Below are positions 1-7,673 of a stretch of 31,710 nt of DNA, piece by piece. Below the pieces are notes generated by a model. It was given only the letters and a program-made list of their open reading frames with translations, searched no databases and was not told the DNA's origin. The translations under genes and the position numbers were made by a program. Position 1 is the first letter of the stretch. Each line of letters starts with the position of its first letter. The DNA is from Actinomycetes bacterium (lineage in GTDB: Bacteria > Actinomycetota > Acidimicrobiia > Spongiisociales > UBA5794): positions 1-31,710 of the forward strand of contig JAHEEL010000003.1 of assembly GCA_024640745.1 (NCBI GenBank), in the 5' to 3' direction.

Positions 1-426
1 CGTCGTTGTACTTGTCGTGCTGGTCGTGTCCGAGACGGTGGTTGGGGTCGATCCGGGATCGGAATCGGTCGTCGCTGTGGTCGCGGCCGCAGCAATGACC
101 GTTCCGGCCACGTCGTCATCACCGAACTGCTGCAAGACGAACCACGCCGCGACGGCGACCACCACCACCGAAACGGCCGCGATGCCTCCGATCAACAGCG
201 TCCGAGGGGTGACCCCGGAACCGCCGGCAGAAGGGGGAGGCACGGGAGCGGACGGCGGAGGTGAGCTCGGCGGCGGGGCGGCTGGAGGTGTGTCCGAAGG
301 GGGTGGAGCGACAGGTGCCGAGGTGGCCTGCGGCGGATCCGACGGCTCGACGACCGGCTTCCCGCATGCGGTGCAGAATGCCGCATCATCTCGAAGTGAC
401 TCACCACACTGGCTGCAGAATGCCAT
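1..426 (-). CDS. Zinc-ribbon, single-pass membrane protein (C-terminal part beyond window)
   Basis: Reading leftward from ATG 426-424 the frame stays open for 142 codons to base 1, so the C-terminus is missing. The N-terminus has two CxxC pairs (Cys4/Cys7 and Cys18/Cys21, in FCSQCGESL and FCTACGKPV), a typical zinc-ribbon knuckle. Residues about 27-70 are a Pro/Ala/Ser-rich linker. A hydrophobic segment at about 77-98 looks like one transmembrane helix, followed by an acidic FGDDD and a Thr/Ser-rich stretch that would lie outside the membrane. Such architecture is common in actinobacterial zinc-ribbon proteins of unknown role. A TAGCAT box at 450-455 on the minus strand could be its -10. The function is unknown. 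Confidence 0.72.
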   Translation of the reverse strand, partial: MAFCSQCGESLRDDAAFCTACGKPVVEPSDPPQATSAPVAPPPSDTPPAAPPPSSPPPSAPVPPPSAGGSGVTPRTLLIGGIAAVSVVVVAVAAWFVLQQFGDDDVAGTVIAAAATTATTDSDPGSTPTTVSDTTSTTSTTT

Positions 427-483
427 CGTTTCCCATCCTGGTCGGCGACATGCTATCGGCAGAATCCCAATCCGAGTTCACTA

Positions 484-497
484 CCGTTTCGAAACGG
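484..497. repeat. 14-bp perfect palindrome CCGTTTCGAAACGG
   Basis: The palindrome lies between the 3' end of ino1 (559) and the start of the zinc-ribbon gene (426), both on the minus strand. Outer bases AATCCG (468-473) and CGGATT (495-500) also form inverted repeats. It could be a regulator site for the zinc-ribbon gene. It lacks a T-run, so it is a poor intrinsic terminator. Confidence 0.4.
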
Positions 498-558
498 ATT
501 CGGCAACGCGAACCCGGCGGCCGTGGAGTTCCGCGAGCTCGCGTCGATGACCGAATCG

Positions 559-1671
559 CTATGAGGAGAGGAACACCTCGAGGTCGCCGTTGAGATCATC
601 CGCTCCTTCGATGAACGCTTCGACGTTGTCGTGCGCCACCGAGTCGTGATACTGCACCGGGGGCGACTTCATGAAGTACGACGACGGGGCGAGCAGAGGC
701 CCACCGATGCCCCGGTCGAAGGCGATCTTCGCCGCGCGCACAGCATCGATGATCACCCCGGCCGAGTTGGGGGAGTCCCAGACCTCGAGCTTCAGCTCGA
801 CGTTGAGCGGCACGTCGCCGAACGACGTTCCCTCGAGCCGGATGTACGCCCACTTGCGATCCGAGAGCCACGGGACGTGGTCGGACGGGCCGATATGCAC
901 AGACTCGGAGTTGATCCGGCGGTCGATTTGGCTGGTAACCGACTGCGTCTTCGAGATCTTCTTGGACTGCAGCCGCTCGCGCTCGAGCATGTTCTTGAAG
1001 TCCATGTTTCCGCCGAAGTTCAGCTGGTAGGTCTGGTCGATATTGACGCCGCGGTCCTCGAACAGCCGGGCGAGCTGCCGATGGACGATCGTCGCTCCGA
1101 CTTGAGACTTGATGTCGTCGCCGACGATCGGCAGGCCGGCGTCGACGAACTTCTGCGCCCACGCAGGATCGGACGCGATGAATACGGGGATCGCATTCAC
1201 GAACCCGACGCCGGCGTCGAGCGCGCACTGCGCGTAGAACTTGGTGGCCATCTCGGAACCGACCGGCAGATAGGAGACAAGAACGTCCACCCGCGCATCG
1301 GTGAGCGCCCGGACGACATCGACCGGTTCGGCCGCCGACTCCTCGATCTCGTCGACGTAGTAGGTGCCGAGGCCGTCCAGCGTCGGCCCGCGCTGTACCT
1401 CGACGCCGAGCTCTGGGACCTGGACGAACTCGATCGTGTTGTTCATCCCGGCCCACATGGCCTTCGAGAGATCCTGGCCGACCTTGGTGGCGTCGACGTC
1501 GAAGGCAGCAACGAACTCGACATCGCCCACGTGGTAGCCGCCGAGGTCGACATGCATGAGGCCCGGCACCCTGAGCGACGGGTCGGCGTCGCGGTAATAC
1601 TCGACGCCCTGAATGAGCGAATTCGCGCAATTGCCGAGACCGGCGATCGCTACTCGTACTTCGTTGGACAT
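559..1671 (-). CDS. ino1: Myo-inositol-1-phosphate (inositol-3-phosphate) synthase
   Basis: This 370-residue protein matches the actinobacterial NAD-dependent myo-inositol-phosphate synthase, which converts glucose-6-phosphate to inositol phosphate, the precursor of phosphatidylinositol and mycothiol-type thiols. Visible features are the N-terminal Rossmann motif (VAIAGLGNCANSLIQG), a central GDDIKSQVGATIVHR segment, the LNFGGNMDFKNM stretch that is characteristic of the family, and VELKLEVWDSPNSAGV near the C-terminus. I chose ATG 1671 because GAGGAG lies 6-7 nt upstream. An in-frame ATG at 1698 overlaps the padR stop (ATGA) and would add nine residues, so translational coupling is an alternative. 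It is the second gene of a padR-ino1 unit; from memory the same pairing exists in Mycobacterium tuberculosis (Rv0047c-Rv0046c). It is probably controlled by the operator at 2220-2261. Confidence 0.95.
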   Translation of the reverse strand: MSNEVRVAIAGLGNCANSLIQGVEYYRDADPSLRVPGLMHVDLGGYHVGDVEFVAAFDVDATKVGQDLSKAMWAGMNNTIEFVQVPELGVEVQRGPTLDGLGTYYVDEIEESAAEPVDVVRALTDARVDVLVSYLPVGSEMATKFYAQCALDAGVGFVNAIPVFIASDPAWAQKFVDAGLPIVGDDIKSQVGATIVHRQLARLFEDRGVNIDQTYQLNFGGNMDFKNMLERERLQSKKISKTQSVTSQIDRRINSESVHIGPSDHVPWLSDRKWAYIRLEGTSFGDVPLNVELKLEVWDSPNSAGVIIDAVRAAKIAFDRGIGGPLLAPSSYFMKSPPVQYHDSVAHDNVEAFIEGADDLNGDLEVFLSS

Positions 1672-1694
1672 GTTCTTCTCCTCGTTGTCGGGAC

Positions 1695-2207
1695 TCATGC
1701 GCCGGCTGCGGCGCCTCGCTCGCCGGCGATGAGTTCGTCGAGCCAGGCGATGTCCGCCTCGGTCGATCGCACCCGCCGCTCCATGAGCGCCAATCGATAT
1801 CGGTCCGGTCGGCGCGCGCCGCTTCGTGCGCCGAGGAATGACTCCCGGGCGCCCTGGAGTCGCTCCCGCAGAGCCGTTCTGCGATCCTCGAGCACGCCGA
1901 GTCGGCGGGGAGGGTCGAGGTATCCGAGGAATGCGAGCTGCAGCTGGAAACCACGATCCGAGCCGTCGCCGGCCTCGGCCAGTAGGTCGACCATGCGCTC
2001 CCGGCCGGAGCCGGAGATCCGGTAGGCCTTGCGACGTCCTTCGCCCTTGGTGGCTTCGATTTGCCCCTGCTTCTCCAGGCGCCGGAGCGCGGGGTAGAGG
2101 GATCCGAACGAGACCTGCCAGAAGCCGAGGTCGCCGAGCGCACGCTTCAGCTCATAGCCGTGGCGCGGCCCGTCCCGAAGCAGTCCAAGGATGGCGAAGT
2201 CGAGCAT
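1695..2207 (-). CDS. PadR-family transcriptional regulator
   Basis: This 170-residue protein begins with the PadR winged-helix domain: MLDFAILGLLRDGPRHGYEL, then FGSLYPALRRLEKQGQIE as the recognition region and a wing containing GRRKAYRISGSGRERM (about residues 1-75). The rest is the helical Vir_C-like dimerisation tail (about 85-165). The start is supported by GGAGAG about 7 nt upstream of ATG 2207. Its stop overlaps a possible ino1 ATG by four bases, so the two genes are likely cotranscribed. PadR proteins usually repress their own operon through AT-rich dyads, and a near-ideal site lies at 2220-2261. I infer autoregulation plus control of inositol synthesis. The effector is unknown. Confidence 0.9.
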   Translation of the reverse strand: MLDFAILGLLRDGPRHGYELKRALGDLGFWQVSFGSLYPALRRLEKQGQIEATKGEGRRKAYRISGSGRERMVDLLAEAGDGSDRGFQLQLAFLGYLDPPRRLGVLEDRRTALRERLQGARESFLGARSGARRPDRYRLALMERRVRSTEADIAWLDELIAGERGAAAGA

Positions 2208-2219
2208 GCGAGTCTCTCC

Positions 2220-2261
2220 ATGTATATCGATTCGATATAACTATATCGAATCGATATACAT
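2220..2261. promoter_or_regulatory. AT-rich double-dyad operator, probably for PadR
   Basis: Bases 2220-2239 and 2242-2261 form a perfect 20-bp inverted repeat around a 2-nt centre. Each arm is itself a dyad: TATATCGA-N-TCGATATA occurs at 2223-2239 and again at 2242-2258, with centres 19 bp apart. The outer edges are ATGT and ACAT, as in described PadR operators. A TATAGT sequence on the minus strand (plus 2240-2245) could be the padR -10, which would place the operator over the core promoter. The block stands out as AT-rich in very GC-rich surroundings. Confidence 0.8.
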
Positions 2262-2300
2262 AGCGCTCCGTCCCGGGTCGCGCCTGTCACCTCGGCCCCC

Positions 2301-2306
2301 TACCCT
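2301..2306 (+). promoter_or_regulatory. -10 box TACCCT of the helicase gene (leaderless)
   Basis: TACCCT ends 7 nt before the GTG at 2314 and no Shine-Dalgarno sequence fits between, so transcription should begin at or next to the start codon. No clear -35 was seen. Confidence 0.55.
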
Positions 2307-2313
2307 CGCCGCT

Positions 2314-5079
2314 GTGAACGCTCCCGCCGCCCTCGGCCGATCCGTCGTGATCGCCCCCAACGCATCCGTCCCGTTGCCGTGGCGCGGCGCGCCGGTTGTG
2401 GTGCTCGACCCGGCCGCCCTGGAATCGCCTGCGGCCGTAGTCGACCGGCTCCACCGTGCGTGGGTGGACCGCGAGGCGGTGATCATCGAGTTGGGGATCG
2501 ACCCCGGTGTGCTGCGGGCCCCGGAGTCCGAGCGCCGCCCACCGTTCGAGATCGGACCGGCGTTCACCTTCCCGCTCGAACGACTCCATTTCCTCGTCTG
2601 GGCCAACAGCTACGACGCCCGCAGCGGCGAGTCGAGATGGTGGTGGGGGGTCAAAGCGGTCGCGCTCGGTGCGACGGAAGGGGGCCCCGCCGACGTGCGG
2701 CTCCCCGACGGCACCGCGGCGTGGATCGACGGCGGGCCGCGCGGCCGGGTCGGCGTCGACGAAGCCGTGGTCCATGCGGAGAGCATCACGCTGGGAAGAC
2801 TCGACCCGGCGCCCGACTTCGAACCGGTAGACGCCGACCTTGCGCCGGACCAGACGGCGGCCGCCAACCACGCGTCGGGACCGGCCCGCATCATCGCTCC
2901 CGCCGGATCCGGCAAGACGCGAACCCTGACCGCGAGGCTCCGCCACCTGCTCGACGATCGGTGGATCGAGCCGTCGACGATCTGCGCCCTCGCGTACAAC
3001 ACCAAGGCTGCCGCCGAGCTGCGCGAGCGCGCCGGCGCAACCTCCAGTGCGCTCGTCCGCACGATCCACTCTCTCGGGTGGGAGATCCTGCGTGACACGC
3101 GAGGCGACGTGCGCCTGCTGGAGGAGCGGGATGTGCGATCCATCCTCGACCGTATCGTCCAGGCGCCGCGCCGACCGAACACCGACACTGTCGGTCCGTA
3201 CGTGGAAGCGCTTGCCGAGACCAGGATCGCGTTGCGGAATCCCGAAGGGGTCGAAGCGGGGAGGGACGACGTGCCGGGCTTTGCCGAAGTCTACGATCGC
3301 TATCGAGATCGTCTCCGCCGTGCGAACGAAGCCGACTTCGACGAGCAGGTGCACGGGGCAATCGAGGCGATACTCGCCGATCCGGAGCTCCGATGGCGCT
3401 GGCAGGAACGGTGCCGGCACGTGCTCGTGGATGAGTTCCAGGACCTCACCGGGGCCTATCTGCTCTTGATCCGTCTCCTCGCGTCACCACAACTCGAGGT
3501 GTTCGGAGTAGGAGACGACGACCAGACCATCTACGGATACGCAGGGGCGGATCCCGGCTACCTCATCGACTATGACGACCTGTTTCCGGGAGCGGTGTCC
3601 CACCCCCTCGAGATCAACTACCGATGCCCCGTCCCGGTGGTCGACGCCGCGACCCAGTTGCTGTCCTACAACGAACGCCGCATCCAGAAGGCCATCGAGC
3701 CGGGTCCCGGCGCTTCGCACGACGCTGCGGCGCTCGATGTGCAGCTCGTCGGTGACGAGCGCCTCGGACTCGCAGCAGGCGACCTGGTCGAGGCGTGGCT
3801 CTCCGATCTCGACCCGGCTCGTGTAGCGGTCCTGGCGCGGGTGAACTCGGCGCTGCTGCCCGTGCATCTCGCGCTCGCCGACCGGGGAGTGCCTTTCACG
3901 TCGCCGATCGGACCGGGCATCCTCGACCGCACGGTCGTCTCGGCGACCCTCGCCTGGATGCGCCTCGGGCTCGACCCCGACGGCATGGAGCGCCGCGACC
4001 TCATGTCGGCGGTGCGTCGTCCGTCGCGCGGCCTGAATCGGCTTGCGGCGGACCTGCTCGGGGGACGGCGTTCGTTCGATCTCGCCGCGGTCGCCGCCGC
4101 CGGTTCACAGCTCGACGGCAAGCAGTGGAAGCGTTGGGATGCCTTCGTCGGAGATCTGGAGCTGGTCGCGAGCGCCGCCGAGCAGGACGACGCAGGTGCG
4201 CTTCTCGACGTCGTGATCCGACGGGTGGGTCTCGAGTCGTCGGCGCACGCGCTCGATCGCGGACGGTCGCGCGCCGATCGATCCGCACAGTCGGACGACC
4301 TGGTGGCGCTGCGTCGGGCGGCGGTTGTCCACCCGACGGCCTCCGACTTCGAACCATGGCTCGCCGAGTTGATTGGTCGTCGAGGCGATGAAGGCATCAC
4401 GCTCTCGACCGTGCACCGCGCCAAGGGACTCGAATGGGACCGGGTGCTCGTGTTCGGAGCCGACCGCGGCCTGCTCCCACACGACCTCGCCACGGATATC
4501 GAGGAGGAACGGAGGATCTTCCACGTCGCCATCACCCGGGGCATCGAGCGTGTGGCCGTGTTCGCTGATGCTGCGCGTCCCACCCGGTTCCTCGACGAAC
4601 TCACCGGTGCTGCATCACACGCTCCGAAACTGGAACGGCCGTCGCCGGTTCGGACGCGCGAGCGGGCAGCCCCGGGCGTCGGCGTCTCCCTCGGCGATGC
4701 GGTGACGCTGCAGGGCGGGATCGACGGGATCGTCACAGAGCTCGACGGCGACGGGATCTGGGTGGGCGTCGCCGGCGGAGGTCAGTTCCGGGCGCGCTGG
4801 GGCGACCCCGTGACCGCGGCTGGTAGGGCCGGCCCGCTCACACCGTCGACCGGCGCCGTCGAGCCGGACCAACGGCTGGTCGAACGACTGAAGGCGTGGC
4901 GTCTGGAGACGGCCCGGGCGAAGCACGTGCCCGCGTACGTGATCCTCCACGACGCCACCATCGAGACGATCGCCGCGATTCGCCCGCAGACCGAGACGGA
5001 GCTGGCTTCGGTACCCGGCATCGGCCCGGCGAAGCTCGAGGCCTACGGTGACTCGATCCTCGAGATCTGCGCCGAGTAG
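2314..5079 (+). CDS. UvrD/PcrA-like SF1A DNA helicase with C-terminal HRDC domain and novel N-terminal extension
   Basis: This 921-residue protein has all SF1A helicase motifs: Walker A APAGSGKT (about 195-202), Ia (LAYNTKAAAELRER), Walker B VDEFQD (372-377), III (GVGDDDQTIYGYAGA), IV (INYRCP), V (LSTVHRAKGLEWDRVLVFGA) and VI (RRIFHVAITRGIERV). A small beta-rich, Tudor/KOW-like segment lies at about 788-832 (VSLGDAVTLQGGIDGIVTEL). The last 75 or so residues form an HRDC domain, including VPAYVILHDATIE and SVPGIGPAKLEAYG. The ATPase is preceded by about 190 residues I do not recognise, rich in Trp/Arg around RLHFLVWANSY and SRWWWGVKA. An HRDC tail recalls actinobacterial UvrD2, but that N-terminus does not. 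I chose GTG 2314 because a -10 box sits 7 nt upstream; an in-frame ATG at 2191 would run through the PadR operator. It probably acts in DNA repair or replication restart. Confidence 0.9.
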   Translation: MNAPAALGRSVVIAPNASVPLPWRGAPVVVLDPAALESPAAVVDRLHRAWVDREAVIIELGIDPGVLRAPESERRPPFEIGPAFTFPLERLHFLVWANSYDARSGESRWWWGVKAVALGATEGGPADVRLPDGTAAWIDGGPRGRVGVDEAVVHAESITLGRLDPAPDFEPVDADLAPDQTAAANHASGPARIIAPAGSGKTRTLTARLRHLLDDRWIEPSTICALAYNTKAAAELRERAGATSSALVRTIHSLGWEILRDTRGDVRLLEERDVRSILDRIVQAPRRPNTDTVGPYVEALAETRIALRNPEGVEAGRDDVPGFAEVYDRYRDRLRRANEADFDEQVHGAIEAILADPELRWRWQERCRHVLVDEFQDLTGAYLLLIRLLASPQLEVFGVGDDDQTIYGYAGADPGYLIDYDDLFPGAVSHPLEINYRCPVPVVDAATQLLSYNERRIQKAIEPGPGASHDAAALDVQLVGDERLGLAAGDLVEAWLSDLDPARVAVLARVNSALLPVHLALADRGVPFTSPIGPGILDRTVVSATLAWMRLGLDPDGMERRDLMSAVRRPSRGLNRLAADLLGGRRSFDLAAVAAAGSQLDGKQWKRWDAFVGDLELVASAAEQDDAGALLDVVIRRVGLESSAHALDRGRSRADRSAQSDDLVALRRAAVVHPTASDFEPWLAELIGRRGDEGITLSTVHRAKGLEWDRVLVFGADRGLLPHDLATDIEEERRIFHVAITRGIERVAVFADAARPTRFLDELTGAASHAPKLERPSPVRTRERAAPGVGVSLGDAVTLQGGIDGIVTELDGDGIWVGVAGGGQFRARWGDPVTAAGRAGPLTPSTGAVEPDQRLVERLKAWRLETARAKHVPAYVILHDATIETIAAIRPQTETELASVPGIGPAKLEAYGDSILEICAE

Positions 5080-5138
5080 CGCTGTCTATGCCCGTTCTCG
5101 CCGAGTCGGAAAGGCCCGTTTCCTCGCCGCGGGTAGGG

Positions 5139-5615
5139 TCAGTAGCCCCCGCCGATCCTGCGGTGGTCCCACGACGCCACCTTGAGCGGTTCGACGATGA
5201 CGGCGGTGTTCTTCGACGCAGCGCGACCGAACGCGGCCTCGAGTTCTTCTGCGCTCAGCTCAGTCGGGGCGTCGCCGATGATCGTGTACTTGGCGGCGAG
5301 GCGGCCGTAGATGTCGAGGACGTATGCCGGATCGTCGTCGAGTCGGGCCGTGCCGGTGATCATCACGCCTCGCAGCTCCGAATAGACGTCACCGTCCTCG
5401 GCCAGCACCGTGAGTCGAGGGTCACGGATGAGATTCACGATCTTCTGCGACCGGGTGAACGACCGAAAGACGATCGAGTCCCCGTCCATCACGAACCACA
5501 TCGGGGCGAGGTGGGGTACCCCGTCTTTGCCGATGGTTGCCACCTGGAGGATCGAGGCTTCGTTGAGGAAGGCCGTGACCTCACCGTCACTCATGGAGAT
5601 GTCTTTGCGTGCCAT
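5139..5615 (-). CDS. PPOX-class (F420- or flavin-dependent) oxidoreductase
   Basis: This 158-residue protein has the pyridoxamine-5'-phosphate-oxidase-like split barrel: a start helix (MSDGEVTAFLNEASILQVAT), then GKDGVPHLAPMWFVMDGDSIVFRS, FTRSQKIVNLIRDPRLTVLAED, and a C-terminal strand that includes VEPLKVASWDHRR. The pattern of short actinobacterial members with TxxxDGxPHxxPxW suggests an F420-type PPOX enzyme, but cofactor and substrate cannot be read off. I chose ATG 5615 because TACCGT (plus 5622-5627) lies 6 nt upstream with no Shine-Dalgarno, again a leaderless arrangement. The gene converges on the helicase gene, 59 bp away, and is divergent from panB. Confidence 0.85.
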   Translation of the reverse strand: MARKDISMSDGEVTAFLNEASILQVATIGKDGVPHLAPMWFVMDGDSIVFRSFTRSQKIVNLIRDPRLTVLAEDGDVYSELRGVMITGTARLDDDPAYVLDIYGRLAAKYTIIGDAPTELSAEELEAAFGRAASKNTAVIVEPLKVASWDHRRIGGGY

Positions 5616-5621
5616 GAAGGA

Positions 5622-5627
5622 ACGGTA
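5622..5627 (-). promoter_or_regulatory. -10 box TACCGT of the PPOX gene (leaderless)
   Basis: Read on the minus strand, TACCGT is followed by 6 nt and the ATG at 5615. No ribosome-binding site fits in that gap. Confidence 0.5.
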
Positions 5628-5690
5628 CCGCACGAGGCCCCCTCCCGGGCCGTGCGGAGCTTCCACAACCCGGAACACCGAAGGGTGCGC

Positions 5691-5812
5691 TAGCGTTCTC
5701 TGAGGAGCGATCGTGCACGGGCGACCTCTCGAGGCGGCCGAGGCCACCCGATCGCCGGACCGATGCCCCGTTGCATCCCCCAACCCGCCGGGTGGGGAGA
5801 GAGGAGCTGCCG
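5691..5812 (+). promoter_or_regulatory. Putative panB promoter and leader
   Basis: TAGCGT at 5691-5696 is the best -10 candidate, giving a leader of about 110 nt. The leader ends in a GC hairpin (CCCC-a-ACCC, loop GCC, GGGTGGGG, about 5778-5798) directly before the strong GAGAGAGGAG ribosome-binding site. The hairpin could limit ribosome access. No known riboswitch pattern was recognised. Confidence 0.3.
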
Positions 5813-6676
5813 ATGAGCACCGTCACCGCACCGATGATCCGCGCCCGAAAAGGTGGCGCGAAGATTCGCATGACAACCGCCTACGACTATCCCACGGCGA
5901 GGATCGCCGACCGTGCGGGGGCGGACATCATTCTCGTTGGGGATTCGGTGGCGAACGTCGTTCTCGGCCACGACGACACCCTGGCCGTCGACATCGCCAT
6001 GATGGTTCACCACACCGCGGCGGTGGCCCGGGCAGAACCCCGGTCGCTCATCGTCGGCGACATGCCGTGGATGAGCTTTCATGTCTCACCGGAAGACACG
6101 GTGATCAACGCGGCTCGCCTCGTGCGAGACGGCGGTGCGTCGGCCGTGAAGATCGAGGGCGGTCGCAAACGCGTGTCGATGATCAAGGCCGTGGTCGATG
6201 CCGAGATTCCGGTCATGGGTCATCTGGGACTCACTCCGCAGTCGGTGAAGGCCATGGGCGGCTACCGCGTCCAGGGAAAGCAGGCCCAGGCGGCCTACGA
6301 GATGATCAGCGATGCCAATGCGCTCGTCGACGCCGGCGCGTTCTCGATCGTGCTCGAGGGCGTGCCGGACCGGGTGGCGCAGGTGATCACCGCCGAAGTG
6401 CCGGTCCCGACGATCGGGATTGGAGCGGGCGGCGGATGCGACGGCCAGGTGCTGGTCATCCACGATGTGCTCGGTCTCGGCGGCGGCGACTATCTGCCGA
6501 AGTTCGTCCGGCCGTACGCGAACCTGGCGGACGTTGCCGTGGAAGCGTTGGAGCGGTTCTTCCTCGACGTCGAGACCGGAGCCTTCCCATCGGCCGAAGA
6601 GACCTACCACATGGCCGATGAATCGTTCGAGATCCTGCGCGGCCTCGCTGAAGGCGAAACCGTCGCCGAGTTCTGA
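5813..6676 (+). CDS. panB: 3-methyl-2-oxobutanoate hydroxymethyltransferase
   Basis: PanB transfers a hydroxymethyl group from 5,10-methylene-tetrahydrofolate to alpha-ketoisovalerate to make ketopantoate, the first committed step of pantothenate and CoA synthesis. The 287-residue protein shows the family landmarks: MTTAYDYPTARIADRAGADI, the metal-binding VGDSVANVVLGHDDT, VGDMPWMSF, VKIEGG, MGHLGLTPQS, and the late GIGAGGGCDGQVLVIHDVLG block with the catalytic-region acidic residues. Length is normal. ATG 5813 is preceded by GAGAGAGGAG at ideal spacing, whereas an ATG at 5771 in the same frame has none. No panC or panD is adjacent in this window, so the pathway genes are dispersed. Confidence 0.96.
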   Translation: MSTVTAPMIRARKGGAKIRMTTAYDYPTARIADRAGADIILVGDSVANVVLGHDDTLAVDIAMMVHHTAAVARAEPRSLIVGDMPWMSFHVSPEDTVINAARLVRDGGASAVKIEGGRKRVSMIKAVVDAEIPVMGHLGLTPQSVKAMGGYRVQGKQAQAAYEMISDANALVDAGAFSIVLEGVPDRVAQVITAEVPVPTIGIGAGGGCDGQVLVIHDVLGLGGGDYLPKFVRPYANLADVAVEALERFFLDVETGAFPSAEETYHMADESFEILRGLAEGETVAEF

Positions 6677-6702
6677 TTCGCGTGGGCAATGGCGTTGCGT
6701 CC

Positions 6703-7167
6703 ATGATGCTGCGAGCGGTCCTCGTCCTCATCGTTGCCGCCTCGCTCGCGGGGTGCGGCTCGGAGGAACCCGTCGGTCTCGACGGTTTCGAGACCGACAC
6801 GATCAAGCTCGACGGCACCCGCTTTCTCGTTGCCGTTGCCGACACACCGGACCAGCGAGCGCAGGGGCTGATGGGCGTCACGGACCTCGGTGGCCTCGAC
6901 GGCATGCTGTTCGTCTTTCCGACCGACACCCCCACCCAGGGCGGATTCTGGATGAAGAACACACTGATCCCGCTCGACATAGCGTTCTTCGATGCCAACG
7001 GGATGCTCGTCGATCGGCTCGCCATGGAGCCGTGCACGGCTGATCCGTGCCCGTCGTATCATCCTTCCGGTGCGTATCGGTATGCACTGGAGGCGCCCGA
7101 AGGCGACCTGACGTTCGTCGTGCCGGGCACCCGCCTCGAGTTCGTGGTCGACGAAGCCCGGCTGTGA
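6703..7167 (+). CDS. DUF192-family lipoprotein
   Basis: The protein starts with a short signal peptide ending in a lipobox (ASLAGC, Cys18 of 154), so it should be a membrane-anchored extracytoplasmic lipoprotein. The mature part is a complete DUF192 domain: VAVADTPDQRAQGLMGV, GMLFVFPTDTPTQGGFWMKN, TLIPLDIAFFDANGMLVDRL, MEPC-x4-CPSYHP and YRYALEAPEG. DUF192 proteins are small beta-rich proteins whose biochemical role is not settled. I took ATG 6703 because the signal peptide is then well proportioned; a GTG at 6682, five bases after the panB stop, would add seven residues. It follows panB by 26 bp and may share its transcript. Confidence 0.85.
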   Translation: MMLRAVLVLIVAASLAGCGSEEPVGLDGFETDTIKLDGTRFLVAVADTPDQRAQGLMGVTDLGGLDGMLFVFPTDTPTQGGFWMKNTLIPLDIAFFDANGMLVDRLAMEPCTADPCPSYHPSGAYRYALEAPEGDLTFVVPGTRLEFVVDEARL

Positions 7168-7195
7168 GTCCCGGCGGCTACGAGTCGGTCCGCGA

Positions 7196-7201
7196 TACAA
7201 T
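7196..7201 (+). promoter_or_regulatory. -10 box TACAAT of the rpsF operon
   Basis: TACAAT is a near-consensus -10, 117 nt upstream of the rpsF ATG. No convincing -35 hexamer stands 16-18 nt before it. This gives a leader of about 110 nt. Confidence 0.5.
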
Positions 7202-7221
7202 CTGGGCCGAACACCACCGAC

Positions 7222-7299
7222 CGCACCGCGGTTGGGTGCGCCATGCGGCTACAGAGCTGCCAGATCCTGTCCCCAAGGGGACCATTCGCTCGGCGAATG
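7222..7299 (+). promoter_or_regulatory. Structured rpsF leader, candidate S6:S18 autoregulatory element
   Basis: Three hairpins lie in tandem upstream of the rpsF ribosome-binding site. They are CGCACC/GGTGCG (7222-7227/7235-7240, loop with GCGG), the palindrome GTCCCC-AA-GGGGAC (7269-7282), and CATTCG/CGAATG (7283-7288/7294-7299). In many bacteria the S6:S18 complex binds an rpsF-leader hairpin with a CCG element. CCG occurs around 7227-7231 here, but I cannot confirm a match to the described motif. Confidence 0.4.
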
Positions 7300-7318
7300 T
7301 CCAGAGGAGTTGATATCG

Positions 7319-7612
7319 ATGCGCTCGTATGAGCTGATGATCATCCACCGACCCGATATGGTCGAGACGGATGTCCGCAAGCAGGTCGAAGAGGTCTCCG
7401 CGACGATCGACACCAGCGGCAACGTCACCGGTACCGATTTCTGGGGGAAGCGACGCTTCGCCTACGAGATCGACCACATGAACGAGGGCTACTACTCGGT
7501 CCTCGATTTCGAAGGCGAGACGATCCTCGTCGACGCGCTCGACCGGGCGCTGTCGCTCTCCGACGCCGTCGTCCGCCACAAAATCATTCGGAGAACCGAT
7601 CGCGAGCGTTGA
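7319..7612 (+). CDS. rpsF: 30S ribosomal protein bS6
   Basis: This 97-residue protein begins MRSYELMIIHRPD, has the conserved FWGKRRFAYEI strand and MNEGYYSVLDFEGE, and ends with VVRHKIIRR. It is a full-length S6, which binds S18 on the platform of the small subunit. ATG 7319 has AGAGGAG about 9 nt upstream. It is the first gene of the classic rpsF-ssb-rpsR-rplI group. Confidence 0.97.
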   Translation: MRSYELMIIHRPDMVETDVRKQVEEVSATIDTSGNVTGTDFWGKRRFAYEIDHMNEGYYSVLDFEGETILVDALDRALSLSDAVVRHKIIRRTDRER

Positions 7613-7673
7613 TTCCCGTCACACGCATCCCGCATGATGCGGGGGAGTACGGGAAGAGAGAAGAGAGAGAACG

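Noticed and set aside
596..2143. A 515-codon minus-strand open frame overlapping ino1 and padR
   Set aside because: It is Arg/Pro/Ser-rich, matches no family and lies out of frame over two well-supported genes; long spurious frames are normal at this GC content.
2191..2313. ATG 2191 as the helicase start
   Set aside because: It would translate through the PadR operator and overlap padR; GTG 2314 has a -10 box at leaderless spacing.
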